From Microbacterium sp. H83 (GTDB taxonomy: Bacteria; Actinomycetota; Actinomycetes; Actinomycetales; Microbacteriaceae): 64,000 nt of DNA. The notes beneath the pieces were generated by a model. The model was not told the origin of the DNA. It made no database searches and saw only the letters and a program-made list of their open reading frames with translations. A program made the position numbers and the translations under genes. The DNA is taken from the NCBI RefSeq assembly GCF_001650405.1, contig NZ_LWCU01000001.1, forward strand, positions 214,311 through 278,310, in the 5' to 3' direction. Positions 1-9,663 of the stretch are shown here, one piece after another. The first letter of the stretch is position 1. The number at the start of each line of letters is the position of its first letter.

Positions 1-477
1 GAAATTCACGGCGTTCATGACGATGACGATGGCGAACATCGTGATCGTGATGCTCAGCCAGCTCGAGAAGACGATCAGATCCCCGAAGGGCAGCGAGAGG
101 ATCTGCAGGCCCCCGCCGACCGTGATCACCCCTGCGGCGAGGAACTGGGCGCCGAGCTTGATCATCCAGTCCAGATCCCACAGGTCGTCCACGACGCCGA
201 TGATCGCGATGAGCAGCGACGCGGCGAGGATCGACCACATCGTCTGCGGCGGCATCCACATCGTCGCGAAGAACGGGTTCGCGGCCGAGACGCCGATGGC
301 CGCCGCGATGCCGAGGAAGATCGCGACCCCGCCGAGGCGCGGGGTCGGGGTCTTGTGGACGTCGCGCTCGCGGATCGCCGGGTACAGCTTGTACCGCAGG
401 CTCAGCCGCCAGACCGCCCAGGTCAGTGCGAACGTGATCGCGGCGGTGAGGATGACCGTGAAGAGGTACTGCTTCAC
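1..477 (-). CDS. WecA/MraY-like glycosyl-1-phosphate transferase (partial, 3' end outside window)
   Basis: This is the N-terminal 159 codons of a polyprenyl-phosphate N-acetylhexosamine-1-phosphate transferase of glycosyltransferase family 4. The family moves a sugar phosphate onto a membrane lipid carrier, the first step of cell-wall glycopolymer synthesis. Visible signatures are an N-terminal membrane segment, HKTPTPRLGG in the first cytoplasmic loop, and the acidic VDDLWDLDW motif, with several further hydrophobic segments ending at NAVNF. The start is a GTG at 477 that overlaps the tsaC stop codon as GTGA, so translation is probably coupled to tsaC. Whether it makes teichoic acid, galactan or another linker cannot be told from this part. 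Confidence 0.85.
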   Translation of the reverse strand, partial: MKQYLFTVILTAAITFALTWAVWRLSLRYKLYPAIRERDVHKTPTPRLGGVAIFLGIAAAIGVSAANPFFATMWMPPQTMWSILAASLLIAIIGVVDDLWDLDWMIKLGAQFLAAGVITVGGGLQILSLPFGDLIVFSSWLSITITMFAIVIVMNAVNF

Positions 478-1187
478 GAATCCTCGTCCGCGTCCGTCGG
501 CCGCTCCTCGAACTCCGGTTCGAGCAGGTCGCCCAGCACCTCCGCGAGACGCTCGCGGCCGATCGCACCCTCCCGGAGGATGCGGATGCCGCCCGCGACC
601 GTCTCGGAGCCGCGGGAGACGAGGGAGGTCGCGTCGACGATCGTCGAGGCGACTCCCTGGCCGGCGGCGCCGTCCGCGAGATACACGGCCACGCTGTCGC
701 CCAGCATCCGCTCGGCATCCTCCGCGGACGTCGCGGAGGGCTGCCCGGTCAGGTTGGCGCTCGACACCGCGAGCGGTCCCGTCTCGGCGAGGAGCTCGAG
801 TGCGACGCGTCCCTGCGGCATGCGCACCGCCACCGTGCCCGCGGTCTCCCCCAGATCCCACACCAGCGACGGTTGGGCCGGGAGGACGATGGTCAGGCCG
901 CCGGGCCAGAACACGTCGACGAGCCGTTGCACGGGCTCCGGCACGAACTCGGCGAGGGCGACGAGCGTCTCCTTGGTGCCGATCAGGACGGGCGGCGGCT
1001 GATCGCGGCCGCGCCCCTTCGCATCGAGCAGTCGCTGGACCGCAGCCGGGGAGAACGCGTCGGCGGCGACGCCGTAGACGGTGTCGGTGGGCATCACGAT
1101 GAGGTCGCCGCGGCGGATCGCCTGGCGCGCGTGACGCATTCCGGCGAGGAGCTGATCCTCGTCGCCGCAATCGAAGATGGAGGACAT
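474..1187 (-). CDS. tsaC: Threonylcarbamoyl-AMP synthase (Sua5/YrdC family)
   Basis: The 237-residue protein carries the YrdC fold: the nucleotide/carbonate-binding PTDTVYGVAADA segment near residue 33, FWPGGLTIVL near residue 92, and the SSANLTGQPS motif. The family makes threonylcarbamoyl-AMP from threonine, bicarbonate and ATP for the t6A37 modification of ANN-decoding tRNAs. It is shorter than Sua5 proteins, which have an extra C-terminal domain. A TAGAAT -10 element lies at 1197-1202 (minus strand), which predicts a leader of only about three bases. The gene follows prmC after 48 bases and overlaps the WecA-like gene by four, an order common in bacteria (prfA, prmC, tsaC, glycosyltransferase). 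Confidence 0.93.
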   Translation of the reverse strand: MSSIFDCGDEDQLLAGMRHARQAIRRGDLIVMPTDTVYGVAADAFSPAAVQRLLDAKGRGRDQPPPVLIGTKETLVALAEFVPEPVQRLVDVFWPGGLTIVLPAQPSLVWDLGETAGTVAVRMPQGRVALELLAETGPLAVSSANLTGQPSATSAEDAERMLGDSVAVYLADGAAGQGVASTIVDATSLVSRGSETVAGGIRILREGAIGRERLAEVLGDLLEPEFEERPTDADEDS

Positions 1188-1235
1188 GACGATCCGATTC
1201 TAGCCGTGCGGTCTCTGTGCGCCGGGTGAGGACGC

Positions 1236-2096
1236 TCAGGGGCGCAGCGCGGTCGTCGCGCGATCGCGCGACGTGAGATCCCGATGGGTCGCGGCGGCGC
1301 GCCAGCCGTCGCGGGTGAGGATGCTGCGGATCGCCTCGCCCTGCAGCTCCCCGTGCTCGATCACGAGCAGTCCCCCCGGACGCAGCAGCTCCTGCGCACG
1401 GGTGCTGAGCACGCGCACGACATCGAGTCCGTCCTCGCCGCCGTACAGCGCCATCGCCGGGTCGAACAGCCGCACCTCGGGATCTCGCGGCACCGCGGCG
1501 TCGGGGACGTACGGGGGGTTGGAGATGACCACGGACGCCGTGCCGTCGAGCTCCCGGAACGCGTGCCCGAGATCATCGTGGACGAGCGTGATGTTCGCCG
1601 CCTGCGCGGTGTTGCGCAGCGCCCACGGATAGGCGTCGGGAGAGAGCTCGGCCGCGAAGATCCGGGAGTGCGGGACCTCCGTCGCCATCGCCAGGGCGAT
1701 CGCCCCGCTGCCGGTGCCCAGATCGACGCCGATCGGCGCCGGCTCTCCGGCGCCCAGGAGGCCGTCGATCGCGAACTGCACGACCGTCTCGGTCTCGGGG
1801 CGCGGGACGAAGACGCCCGGCCCGACCGCGAGCTCGAGGTGGCGGAACGGCGCGGTGCCGGTGATATGCTGCAGCGGCTCGCGGGCGGCCCGCCGTGCCA
1901 CGACCGTGTCCAACGACTCCGCGTCCTCTGCCTCCACCCGGTCGCCGCGGACGATCGCCGCCTGGATCTCTCCGCGGCGCATGTCGAGCACATGACCGGC
2001 GAGGAGCTCCGCATCGACGAGCGGATCGGTCACGCCTGCATCGGCGAGCCGCTGAGCCGCGGCGCGCACCAGTGCCGCGAGAGAGGTGTCAGGCAT
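1236..2096 (-). CDS. prmC: Peptide chain release factor N5-glutamine methyltransferase
   Basis: PrmC (HemK) methylates the GGQ glutamine of RF1 and RF2 using S-adenosylmethionine. The 286-residue protein shows the helical N-terminal domain, PRPETE near residue 98, the SAM motif DLGTGSG at about 125-131 and the diagnostic NPPY at about 193-196. I place the start at the ATG at 2096 rather than an in-frame codon 27 bases upstream, because a TACGCT -10 element at 2104-2109 leaves only seven bases before this ATG and because [10 protein letters not shown] fits the family N-terminus. It is normally next to its substrate gene prfA; here cysK, cysE and a membrane protein gene intervene. Confidence 0.92.
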   Translation of the reverse strand: MPDTSLAALVRAAAQRLADAGVTDPLVDAELLAGHVLDMRRGEIQAAIVRGDRVEAEDAESLDTVVARRAAREPLQHITGTAPFRHLELAVGPGVFVPRPETETVVQFAIDGLLGAGEPAPIGVDLGTGSGAIALAMATEVPHSRIFAAELSPDAYPWALRNTAQAANITLVHDDLGHAFRELDGTASVVISNPPYVPDAAVPRDPEVRLFDPAMALYGGEDGLDVVRVLSTRAQELLRPGGLLVIEHGELQGEAIRSILTRDGWRAAATHRDLTSRDRATTALRP

Positions 2097-2155
2097 GGGA
2101 TCCAGCGTAGAGCGCGTCGACACGTCACAATGCCCGGCGCTCCGGGGCCCTCGCC

Positions 2156-2161
2156 TAGGCT
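2156..2161 (+). promoter_or_regulatory. Putative -10 element for cysK-cysE
   Basis: TAGGCT matches the actinobacterial TAnnnT -10 pattern and would start a leader of about 30 bases before cysK. The same hexamer occurs before kgd (55515-55520), the 47.9-kb MFS gene and the holin-like gene. I see no convincing -35 element. Confidence 0.45.
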
Positions 2162-2196
2162 GGACCCGCAGTCACCCGCACAGGAAAGGCTCTCTC

Positions 2197-3135
2197 ATGC
2201 CCGGCATCCACCCCGACATCACGACCGCGTTCGGCAACACCCCGCTGGTGAGGCTGAACCGGGTCACGGAAGGCCTCGGCGCCACGGTGCTGGCGAAGCT
2301 GGAGTTCTACAACCCCGCCTCGAGCGTCAAGGACCGCATCGGCATCGCGATGATCAACGCCGCCGAGGCGTCCGGCGAGCTGAAGCCCGGCGGGACCATC
2401 GTCGAGTCGACGAGCGGCAACACCGGCATCGCTCTCGCCATGGTCGGCGCCGCGCGCGGGTACAAGGTCATCCTCACGATGCCCGCCTCCATGTCGAAGG
2501 AGCGCCGTCTGCTGCTCAAGGCCTTCGGCGCGGAGATCGTGCTCACCGATCCCACCAAGGGCATGAGCGGCGCGATCGAGGAGACGAAGCGGATCGTCGA
2601 GGAGACTCCGGGCGCCGTCTGGATCAAGCAGTTCGAGAACGCCGCCAACCCGCAGATCCACCGCGAGACGACGGCGCAGGAGATCCTCCGCGACACCGAC
2701 GGGCAGATCGACATCTTCATCGCCGGGGTGGGCACGGGCGGGACGGTGACAGGGACGGGTCAGGCGCTGAAGGCGGCGAAGCCCGACGTGCAGGTCATCG
2801 CCGTGGAGCCGAAGGACTCCCCCGTGCTGACCGAGGGCCACCCCGGACCCCACAAGATCCAGGGCATCGGGCCGAACTTCGTCCCGCCCGTCCTCGACCG
2901 CGACGTCCTCGACGAAGTGATCACCGCCGAGTTCGAGGAGTCGCTGCGCGTCGCACGCGACCTCATGGCGAAGGAGGGACTGCTCGTGGGCATGTCGTGC
3001 GGCGCCGCCGTCTCCGCCGCCCTCAAGGTCGCCGCGCGTCCCGAGAACGAGGGGAAGACGATCGTCGTCGTGCTGCCCGACACCGGGGAGCGCTACCTCT
3101 CGACCGCGCTCTTCGAGGACCTGCGCGAGGCCTGA
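2197..3135 (+). CDS. cysK: Cysteine synthase A (O-acetylserine sulfhydrylase)
   Basis: The enzyme is a PLP-dependent beta-replacement catalyst that makes cysteine from O-acetylserine and sulfide in the cytoplasm. The 312-residue protein has the PLP lysine in SSVKDR (Lys45), the substrate-binding loop STSGNTG (71-77) and the glycine-rich phosphate cup [12 protein letters not shown]. The start is fixed by the AGGAAAGG ribosome-binding site at 2182-2189; longer in-frame extensions upstream lack one. cysE follows after seven bases, so both cysteine-forming steps are in one operon, diverging from prmC. A full-length, intact gene. Confidence 0.96.
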   Translation: MPGIHPDITTAFGNTPLVRLNRVTEGLGATVLAKLEFYNPASSVKDRIGIAMINAAEASGELKPGGTIVESTSGNTGIALAMVGAARGYKVILTMPASMSKERRLLLKAFGAEIVLTDPTKGMSGAIEETKRIVEETPGAVWIKQFENAANPQIHRETTAQEILRDTDGQIDIFIAGVGTGGTVTGTGQALKAAKPDVQVIAVEPKDSPVLTEGHPGPHKIQGIGPNFVPPVLDRDVLDEVITAEFEESLRVARDLMAKEGLLVGMSCGAAVSAALKVAARPENEGKTIVVVLPDTGERYLSTALFEDLREA

Positions 3136-3142
3136 ACGCCCG

Positions 3143-3712
3143 ATGGACATGATCGGCCGAATGCGCGAGGACATCGCGGCAGCCCGACTTCGCGACCCCG
3201 CGGCTCGCAGCGCCGCGGAGGTCGCCCTGCTCTACCCGGGTCTTCACGCGATCTGGGCGCACCGTCTCTCGCATTCGCTGTGGAACCGTCGACTCCGCCT
3301 CGTGGCGAGGACCTTCTCACAGCTCTCCCGCTGGCTGACCGGAGTCGAGATCCATCCCGGAGCGCGAATCGGACGCCGGTTCTTCATCGACCACGGCATG
3401 GGGGTGGTCATCGGCGAGACAGCCGAGATCGGCGACGACGTCATGCTCTATCACGGCGTGACGCTGGGCGGTCGGACCCGCGACGCGGGCAAGAGGCACC
3501 CGACCCTCGGCGACGGCGTGGCCGTGGGCGCCGGGGCGAAGATCCTCGGTCCTGTCGTGATCGGAGCGCACTCGGTGATCGGCGCGAACGCCGTGGTGAC
3601 GCGGGATGCGCCCGCCGACAGCATCCTCGTGGGCGTCCCGGCGAGGCCGCGTGCCCGCGCCGCGGGTGAGGACAGCCGGGCTCTCCTGACGGCTCCGGAC
3701 TACTCGATCTGA
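3143..3712 (+). CDS. cysE: Serine O-acetyltransferase
   Basis: CysE acetylates serine with acetyl-CoA to give O-acetylserine, the substrate of the CysK encoded just upstream. The 189-residue protein has the short helical N-terminal domain of the compact EpsC-like CysE type, then left-handed beta-helix hexapeptide repeats with the catalytic-region signatures [15 protein letters not shown] and YHGVTLGG. The start follows the cysK stop by seven bases; a second in-frame ATG lies two codons further in, so the exact start is uncertain by a few residues. The gene ends two bases before the oppositely oriented holin-like gene. Confidence 0.95.
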   Translation: MDMIGRMREDIAAARLRDPAARSAAEVALLYPGLHAIWAHRLSHSLWNRRLRLVARTFSQLSRWLTGVEIHPGARIGRRFFIDHGMGVVIGETAEIGDDVMLYHGVTLGGRTRDAGKRHPTLGDGVAVGAGAKILGPVVIGAHSVIGANAVVTRDAPADSILVGVPARPRARAAGEDSRALLTAPDYSI

Positions 3713-3713
3713 G

Positions 3714-4115
3714 TCAGCGCTTCCTGCGCTCGTCGACCTTCTTGCGGAGGAAGAGGAGCGGGAGCAGCACACTGCCCAGCGCGGTGACGAGCCACACGAT
3801 CACGGCGCCCAGCAGCCACCCGGTGGCGTCGACGATGCGCAGACCGCCGATCGGCAGCAGCACGACGAGGACCAGGGCGATGAGGGTGGAGAAGATCCCG
3901 ATGCCGCCCATCAGCACGGGAGCGTAGCGATCGGCGATCTTGCCGACCCAGGGGGCGAGGACGCTCTGCAGGATCGCGAAGATCAGCACGCAGACGACGA
4001 AGCCCCACCACCGATCCCACTGGATCTGGAAGCCGTCGAGCAGCAGATCGGCGGCGATGAGGCCGAGGCCCGCCGACACGACGTACATGAGCGAGCGGAA
4101 CAGGAACGTGATCAC
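3714..4115 (-). CDS. Small membrane protein, holin-4-superfamily-like
   Basis: The 133-residue protein has about four hydrophobic segments, short loops and a basic C-terminus (LRKKVDERRKR). The general pattern resembles the phage_holin_4_2 group of chromosomal membrane proteins, which despite the name are not phage genes and have no settled role. The start is a GTG at 4115 with a TAGGCT -10 element at 4122-4127, six bases upstream, so the mRNA is probably leaderless. It lies alone between prfA and cysE, facing cysE tail to tail. I cannot assign a function. Confidence 0.75.
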   Translation of the reverse strand: MITFLFRSLMYVVSAGLGLIAADLLLDGFQIQWDRWWGFVVCVLIFAILQSVLAPWVGKIADRYAPVLMGGIGIFSTLIALVLVVLLPIGGLRIVDATGWLLGAVIVWLVTALGSVLLPLLFLRKKVDERRKR

Positions 4116-4152
4116 GGCCCGAGCCTAGCGCTCCCCCTGCTCGCGCAGGGGG

Positions 4153-5232
4153 TCAGGATTCGGTGCCCACCGCGGCGAGGCGCGCCTCCTCGTCGGCGGT
4201 GATCGCGCTCTCGATGATCGGCTCGAGCGCGCCGTCCATCACCTGATCGAGGTTGTACGCCTTGAAGCCGGTGCGGTGGTCCGCGATCCGGTTCTCCGGG
4301 AAGTTGTAGGTGCGGATGCGCTCGGAGCGATCCATGCCGCGGATCTGCGACTTGCGCGCGTCGGACGCGGCGGCGTCCAGCTCCTCCTGCTGCTTCGCCA
4401 GCAGTCTCGCCCGCAGCACGCGCATCGCGGCCTCGCGGTTCTGCAGCTGCGACTTCTCGTTCTGCATCGAGACGACGATCCCGGTGGGCACGTGCGTGAT
4501 CCGCACCGCAGAGTCCGTGGTGTTGACCGACTGGCCGCCCGGTCCCGACGAGCGGAACACGTCGATCTTGAGGTCGTTCTGATTGATCTCGATCTCGTCG
4601 GGCTCGTCGACCTCGGGGAACACCAGCACGCCGGTGGTCGACGTGTGGATGCGTCCCTGCGACTCGGTCGCCGGCACCCGCTGCACGCGGTGCACACCGC
4701 CCTCGTACTTCAGGTGGGCCCAGACGCCCTGAGCCGGGTCGGACGAGGAGCCCTTGATCGCGACCTGGACGTCCTTGTAGCCGCCGAGGTCCGACTCGTT
4801 GCGCTCGAGGAGCTCGGTCTTCCACCCCTTGGATGCGGCGTACTGCACGTACATGCGCAGCAGGTCCGCCGCGAACAGGGCCGACTCCGCGCCGCCCTCG
4901 CCCGCCTTGATCTCCATGATCACATCACGGGCGTCGTCGGGGTCCCGCGGGATGAGCAGTCGACGCAGACGCTCCTGCGCCGCCTGGAGTCCCGCTTCGA
5001 GAGCGGGGACCTCGTCCGCGAAGGCGTCGTCCTCGCGGGCGAGCTCGCGAGCCGCATCCAGATCGTCCGTCGCCGCGACCCACGCGTCGTGCGCCGCGAC
5101 GATGCGCGAGAGCTCGGCGTAGCGGCGGTTGACGCGCTTCGCCCGGGCGGCGTCGGCGTGCACCGCCGGGTCGGAGAGCTCCTCCTGCACCCGGCGATGC
5201 TCGTCGATGAGAGTCTGGACGGACTCGAACAC
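4153..5232 (-). CDS. prfA: Peptide chain release factor 1
   Basis: RF1 recognises UAA and UAG in the ribosomal A site and triggers peptidyl-tRNA hydrolysis. The 359-residue protein has the stop-codon-reading PAT tripeptide (187-189) followed by ESQGRIHTS, and the catalytic GGQ loop (232-234) in [12 protein letters not shown]. The start is GTG at 5232 (MFESVQTL); the reading frame stays open far upstream through rho, but those residues are not part of the protein. It follows rho by 11 bases, so the two are probably one transcript. rpmE, often between rho and prfA, is absent here. Confidence 0.96.
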   Translation of the reverse strand: MFESVQTLIDEHRRVQEELSDPAVHADAARAKRVNRRYAELSRIVAAHDAWVAATDDLDAARELAREDDAFADEVPALEAGLQAAQERLRRLLIPRDPDDARDVIMEIKAGEGGAESALFAADLLRMYVQYAASKGWKTELLERNESDLGGYKDVQVAIKGSSSDPAQGVWAHLKYEGGVHRVQRVPATESQGRIHTSTTGVLVFPEVDEPDEIEINQNDLKIDVFRSSGPGGQSVNTTDSAVRITHVPTGIVVSMQNEKSQLQNREAAMRVLRARLLAKQQEELDAAASDARKSQIRGMDRSERIRTYNFPENRIADHRTGFKAYNLDQVMDGALEPIIESAITADEEARLAAVGTES

Positions 5233-5243
5233 GGCTACTCCGC

Positions 5244-7169
5244 TCAGCGGATGTTGTTGTCGTGCCCGTGGCCGCCGGCCGGCAGACCGGGGATGGCCTT
5301 CTGCATCTGCACGAGGAACTCCACGTTCGAGTGGGTCTCCTTGAGCTTGCCGAGCACCACCTCGAGAGCCTGCTGCTGATCGAGGCCGGCGAGGGCGCGA
5401 CGCAGCTTCCAGGTGATCTTGACCTCGTCGGCCGAGAGCAGCATCTCCTCGCGGCGCGTGCTCGACGCGTTGACGTCGACGGCCGGGAAGATCCGCTTGT
5501 CGGCCAGCTGACGAGACAGACGCAGCTCGCTGTTGCCGGTGCCCTTGAACTCCTCGAAGATGACCTCGTCCATCTTGGAGCCGGTCTCGACGAGAGCCGT
5601 GGCGAGGATCGTGAGGGATCCGCCGTTCTCGATGTTGCGCGCTGCGCCGAAGAAGCGCTTGGGCGGGTACAGCGCCGACGCGTCGACGCCGCCGGTCAGG
5701 ACGCGACCGGATGCCGGTGCGGCGAGGTTGTACGCACGACCGAGGCGCGTGATCGAGTCGAGCAGCACGACGACGTCGCGGCCGAGCTCCACCAGACGCT
5801 TGGCGCGCTCGATCGCGAGCTCGGCCACCGTCGTGTGGTCCTCCGCGGGGCGGTCGAAGGTCGAGGCGATGACCTCGCCCTTGACCGTGCGCTCCATGTC
5901 GGTGACCTCTTCGGGGCGCTCGTCCACGAGCACGACCATGAGGTGCACCTCGGGGTTGTTCTGCGCGATCGCGTTGGCGATCTGCTGCAGGACGATCGTC
6001 TTCCCGGCCTTGGGCGGTGCGACGATCAGGCCGCGCTGGCCCTTGCCGATGGGCGCGACCAGGTCGATGATGCGCTGCGTGAGCTTCTCGGGAGCCGTCT
6101 CCAGGCGCAGGCGCTCCTGCGGGTACAGCGGCGTGAGCTTGCCGAACTCGACGCGCGTGGCGGCGTCGTCGATCGACAGCCCGTTGATCGAGTCGACCTT
6201 GACCAGCGCGTTGTACTTCTGCCGGCCCTGCTGCTCGCCCTCGCGGGGCTGCTTGATCGAGCCGACGATCGCGTCGCCCTTGCGGAGGTTGTACTTCTTG
6301 ACCTGACCGAGCGAGACGTAGACGTCGCTGGGCCCGGCGAGGTAGCCGGTGGTTCGCACGAAGGCGTAGTTGTCGAGCACGTCGAGGATGCCGGCGATCG
6401 GGATAAGGACGTCGTCCTCGCCGATCTCGGTGTCGAACTCGTCGGTCGGGGCTCCCCCGCGGCGCTTGTTGCGCTGACGGTTGCGGCCGTTGCCGCCCTC
6501 GTCGTCCGCCGCGGCGCTCTGCTGCTGCTGGGGCTGCTGCTGCTCGGCCTGGCCGTTGCCGTTCTGGCCCCGCCCGCGGTTGCGGCTGCGGTTGCGGCTG
6601 CGACCGCGACCGCCCTGCTCGTCGCCGCTCTCGGCCTGCTCCGACGGCGCGTCGGAGTTCTGAGCGGGCTCGGCGGCGGGTGCCTGCTCCGCCGGCTTCT
6701 CGGCCGCGGGAGCCTCCGCCTCGGCGGCGGGCTTCTTCGTCGTGCGCCGGCCACGGCCGGTCTTCTTCGGCTCCTCGGACGCGTCCGCGGACTCGGCGGC
6801 AGCGGGGGCAGGGGCAGCCGGTGCCTCCGTCGTCGGCTCGGCCGCGGGGGTCGCGTCGGCGGCAGCCGTGGGCTCGGCGTCGGCCTTCTTCGCGCGGCTG
6901 CGGCGCGGAGCCTTCGCCTTCGGCGCCTCGGCGGCGTCCGTCGCGGCAGCATCCGCCGCCGGAGCCTCGGTCGGAGCGGATGCGGAATCGGCCGCAGCCT
7001 TCTCGGCCTTCGCCGCCGCCGTCGCGGTGGTCGCCCGGCGCGGTGCGCGCTTGCGAGCGGGTGCCGTCTCGGTCGCCGCGGGCGCCGCCGCGTCGGAGCT
7101 CACGGACTTGGTCGGTGCTTCGGCTGCAGGTGCGGCCTGATCGTTCTGGGTCTCGGAGAAATTCTCCAC
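5244..7169 (-). CDS. rho: Transcription termination factor Rho with long low-complexity N-terminal insert
   Basis: Rho is a hexameric RNA-dependent ATPase that ends transcription. The 641-residue protein begins with about 235 residues of Ala/Pro/Glu/Lys/Arg-rich sequence, including [15 protein letters not shown], typical of high-GC Gram-positive Rho and thought to bind RNA. The canonical core follows: the cold-shock-like RNA-binding domain around [12 protein letters not shown], the Walker A motif APPKAGKT near residue 385-392, Walker [10 protein letters not shown], and the Q/R-loop region. The start is GTG at 7169 with an AGGGAGT ribosome-binding site. The usual N-terminal helical domain is largely replaced by the disordered insert. 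Confidence 0.95.
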   Translation of the reverse strand: MENFSETQNDQAAPAAEAPTKSVSSDAAAPAATETAPARKRAPRRATTATAAAKAEKAAADSASAPTEAPAADAAATDAAEAPKAKAPRRSRAKKADAEPTAAADATPAAEPTTEAPAAPAPAAAESADASEEPKKTGRGRRTTKKPAAEAEAPAAEKPAEQAPAAEPAQNSDAPSEQAESGDEQGGRGRSRNRSRNRGRGQNGNGQAEQQQPQQQQSAAADDEGGNGRNRQRNKRRGGAPTDEFDTEIGEDDVLIPIAGILDVLDNYAFVRTTGYLAGPSDVYVSLGQVKKYNLRKGDAIVGSIKQPREGEQQGRQKYNALVKVDSINGLSIDDAATRVEFGKLTPLYPQERLRLETAPEKLTQRIIDLVAPIGKGQRGLIVAPPKAGKTIVLQQIANAIAQNNPEVHLMVVLVDERPEEVTDMERTVKGEVIASTFDRPAEDHTTVAELAIERAKRLVELGRDVVVLLDSITRLGRAYNLAAPASGRVLTGGVDASALYPPKRFFGAARNIENGGSLTILATALVETGSKMDEVIFEEFKGTGNSELRLSRQLADKRIFPAVDVNASSTRREEMLLSADEVKITWKLRRALAGLDQQQALEVVLGKLKETHSNVEFLVQMQKAIPGLPAGGHGHDNNIR

Positions 7170-7282
7170 GAGTACTCCCTCTTTGGTCTCGGAGACATGA
7201 GCGGTACACGCGCAACGGGTGCTGCGCGCGGTCGCACGGGCTGACGCTCGGCGCCAGCCAGCCTTGGCACTGCGCTGGTGTA

Positions 7283-7297
7283 GAGAACCGGGTTCTC
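7283..7297. promoter_or_regulatory. 15-bp palindrome in the rho leader region
   Basis: GAGAACC-G-GGTTCTC is a perfect odd-centred palindrome 114 bases upstream of the rho start, in the 197-base gap between rho and the thrB stop. It could be a repressor site for rho, a small hairpin helping to end thrB transcription, or chance. The rest of this gap holds no gene I can see. Confidence 0.35.
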
Positions 7298-7366
7298 AGG
7301 AAGAGCAGTGCATCAGGGGTTCACGTGCGGGTCTTGCAGAGTTGCAATGGGGCCAGATTCACGCAG

Positions 7367-8302
7367 TCACGTGGAGCCCTCCGCTCGGTTCCCCACTGTA
7401 CCACCACGGACGTCGACCGCGAGCAGGAGCGCATCCCACGGGGTGTCGGTCGTCGCGGCGGCGAGCTCGACGGCGTCCTGGCGGCTTCCCGGTCCGTCGG
7501 CCAGGACCAGCACGCTGGGGCCCGCTCCCGACACGACCGCGGCGAATCCGGCCGCCCGCAGCGCCTGCACGAGCCGCTGGGTCTCGGGCATCGCCTCCGC
7601 CCGGTAGTCCTGGTGCAGCCGGTCGGCGGTCGCGTCGAGCAGGAGCTCGGGGCTCTGCGTGAGTGCGGCGATCAGCAGCGCCGACCGCGAGACGTTGAAG
7701 ACGGCATCCGCCGTGGACACGTGCGGCGGCTGCAGCGATCGCGCCTTCGAGGTCGACATCGTGTACGACGGCACGAGCACGAGCGGCGAGACGCCGCGGT
7801 GCACCAGCAGCTTCTTGTGCTGGGGGCCCCGCTCGCCCGTCCAGGCGATGGTGAGTCCGCCGAACAGCGCGGGCGCGACGTTGTCGGGGTGACCCTCGAT
7901 CTCGGTGGCGAGACGCAGCATGTCGGTGTCGCCGATCTCGACGTCGCCCGCGAGCAGCCCCTTCGCCGCGAGGATGCCGGCCGTCACCGCGGCGCCCGAC
8001 GAGCCCAGGCCGCGACCGTGCGGCACGCCGTTCTCGGCGACGATCCGCAGACCGGGAACGGGGCGGTCGACATCGGCGTAGACATGGGCGATCGTGCGCA
8101 CGATCAGGTTGGACGCATCGCGCGGGATGTCCTCCGCCCCTGACCCGGAGACCTCGATCTCGAGTCGCCCCGCCGGCAGCTCGGTCACCTCGAGGACGTC
8201 GTAGACGCTGAGCGCGAGTCCGAGGGTGTCGAATCCGGGGCCCAGGTTCGCGCTGGTCGCCGGGACGGTCACCTCGACCGTGCGCCCTGCCGCCATCGTC
8301 AC
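7367..8302 (-). CDS. thrB: Homoserine kinase
   Basis: ThrB phosphorylates homoserine on the way to threonine. The 311-residue protein has the GHMP-kinase hallmarks: N-terminal VPATSANLGPGFD, the ATP-binding loop PHGRGLGSSGAA near residue 93, and the C-terminal SGAGPSVLVL motif. The GTG start at 8302 overlaps the hom stop as GTGA; an ATG two codons in is the alternative. It is the last gene of the lysA-hom-thrB run. Threonine synthase (thrC), which in many relatives lies between hom and thrB, is not in this window. Confidence 0.95.
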   Translation of the reverse strand: MTMAAGRTVEVTVPATSANLGPGFDTLGLALSVYDVLEVTELPAGRLEIEVSGSGAEDIPRDASNLIVRTIAHVYADVDRPVPGLRIVAENGVPHGRGLGSSGAAVTAGILAAKGLLAGDVEIGDTDMLRLATEIEGHPDNVAPALFGGLTIAWTGERGPQHKKLLVHRGVSPLVLVPSYTMSTSKARSLQPPHVSTADAVFNVSRSALLIAALTQSPELLLDATADRLHQDYRAEAMPETQRLVQALRAAGFAAVVSGAGPSVLVLADGPGSRQDAVELAAATTDTPWDALLLAVDVRGGTVGNRAEGST

Positions 8303-9606
8303 TCGCCTTCCACGCGCAGCACCGAGACCACGCGCTCGACCACCGCGCTGTCGGCGAGGGCGCCGACGGTCGCGGAGAGCGCCTGATCGGTCGCCCGGTG
8401 CGTGCCGATGATGAGGCGCGCCGTCGGCTCGTCCTCGCCCTCGACCGTCTGGACGACGGTCGCGACGGAGACGCCGCCGTCGCTGAGGATGCCGGCGACG
8501 GTGGCGAGCACGCCCGGCGCATCCGACACCTCGAGCGTGATCTGGTAGCGGGTGGTGACGTGTCCGATCGGGACGACGGGGAGGTTCGCCCGCGTCGACT
8601 CCCCCACTCCGACACCGCCGGCGATGTGACGCCGCGCAGCCGAGACCACGTCGCCGAGCACGGCGGACGCGGTCTGCACGCCGCCGGCTCCCGCGCCGTA
8701 GAACATCAGCGAGCCTGCGGCCTCGGCCTCGACGAAGACCGCGTTGTTGGCTCCGTGCACGGAGGCGAGCGGGTGCGACTGCGGAACGAGGGCCGGGTAC
8801 ACGCGCACCGAGATCGACTCGGCGCCATTGGCCTCGATGCGCTCGCAGACCGCGAGGAGCTTGATGACGAAGCCCGCCGTACGCGCCTCCTCGATCATCG
8901 ACGCCGTGATCGACGTGATGCCCTCGCGGTGCACCGCGTCGAGCGGCACGGCGGTGTGGAACGCGAGACTCGCGAGGATCGCCGCCTTCTGCGCGGCGTC
9001 GTAGCCCTCGACGTCGGCCGTCGGGTCGGCCTCGGCGTACCCGAGGCGCTGGGCGTCGGCGAGCACGTCGGCGAAGTCCGCCCCCTCGGTGTCCATGCGG
9101 TCGAGGATGTAGTTCGTGGTGCCGTTCACGATGCCCATGATGCGCACCACGCGATCGCCGGCGAGCGAGTCGCGCAGCGGACGGATGATGGGGATGGCTC
9201 CCGCCGCGGCCGCCTCGTAGTAGACCGATGCTCCGACGCGGTCAGCCGCTTCGAACAGCTCGGGGCCGTGCGTCGCGAGGAGCGCCTTGTTCGCGGTGAC
9301 GACGTCGGCGCCCGAGCCGATCGCCTGCAGGATGTTCGTGCGGGCCGGCTCGATGCCGCCGATGAGCTCGATGACGATGTCGGATCCGAGGATGAGCGAC
9401 TCCGCGTCGGTCGTGAAGAGGTCCTTCGGCAGGTCGGCGTCGCGCGGGGCGTCGAGGTCGCGCACCGCGATGCCCGCCAGCTCGAGCGAGGCGCCTGCGC
9501 GATCGGCCAGCTCGTCGCCGTGGCGCAGCAGAAGGGCTGCGACCTGGGAGCCGACCGCTCCGGCGCCCAGCAGCGCCACGCGAAGTCGTCGGTACTCAGT
9601 CGTCAT
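8299..9606 (-). CDS. hom: Homoserine dehydrogenase
   Basis: The enzyme reduces aspartate semialdehyde to homoserine, the branch point to threonine and methionine. The 435-residue protein has the N-terminal nucleotide-binding LLGAGAVGSQV, VTANKALLA, the catalytic-domain signature GIVNGTTNYIL, and a C-terminal ACT domain (about 355-430) that usually mediates threonine feedback. An AGGAG ribosome-binding site precedes the ATG at 9606. It lies 57 bases after lysA with no terminator between and overlaps thrB by four bases. Its product homoserine also feeds MetX, encoded at 44.8 kb in this window. Confidence 0.96.
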   Translation of the reverse strand: MTTEYRRLRVALLGAGAVGSQVAALLLRHGDELADRAGASLELAGIAVRDLDAPRDADLPKDLFTTDAESLILGSDIVIELIGGIEPARTNILQAIGSGADVVTANKALLATHGPELFEAADRVGASVYYEAAAAGAIPIIRPLRDSLAGDRVVRIMGIVNGTTNYILDRMDTEGADFADVLADAQRLGYAEADPTADVEGYDAAQKAAILASLAFHTAVPLDAVHREGITSITASMIEEARTAGFVIKLLAVCERIEANGAESISVRVYPALVPQSHPLASVHGANNAVFVEAEAAGSLMFYGAGAGGVQTASAVLGDVVSAARRHIAGGVGVGESTRANLPVVPIGHVTTRYQITLEVSDAPGVLATVAGILSDGGVSVATVVQTVEGEDEPTARLIIGTHRATDQALSATVGALADSAVVERVVSVLRVEGE

Positions 9607-9663
9607 TGCTTCTCCTTCGGAGGGTGGATCGGTGGTCTCGGAGACCGGCGCCGACGGCGCCGG

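Noticed and set aside
3714-4115. A prophage holin gene
   Set aside because: Only the fold family name suggests phage; no lysin, portal, terminase, integrase or repeats are nearby.
6480-7140. Long plus-strand open frames opposite the rho N-terminus
   Set aside because: They are shadows of the Ala/Glu/Arg-rich rho insert and carry no ribosome-binding site or family features.
4153-7215. A 1020-codon open frame that joins prfA with an upstream reading frame across rho
   Set aside because: The extra N-terminal part is an alternative frame of rho and is Arg/Gly-rich without family features; RF1 starts at GTG 5232 with the usual length.
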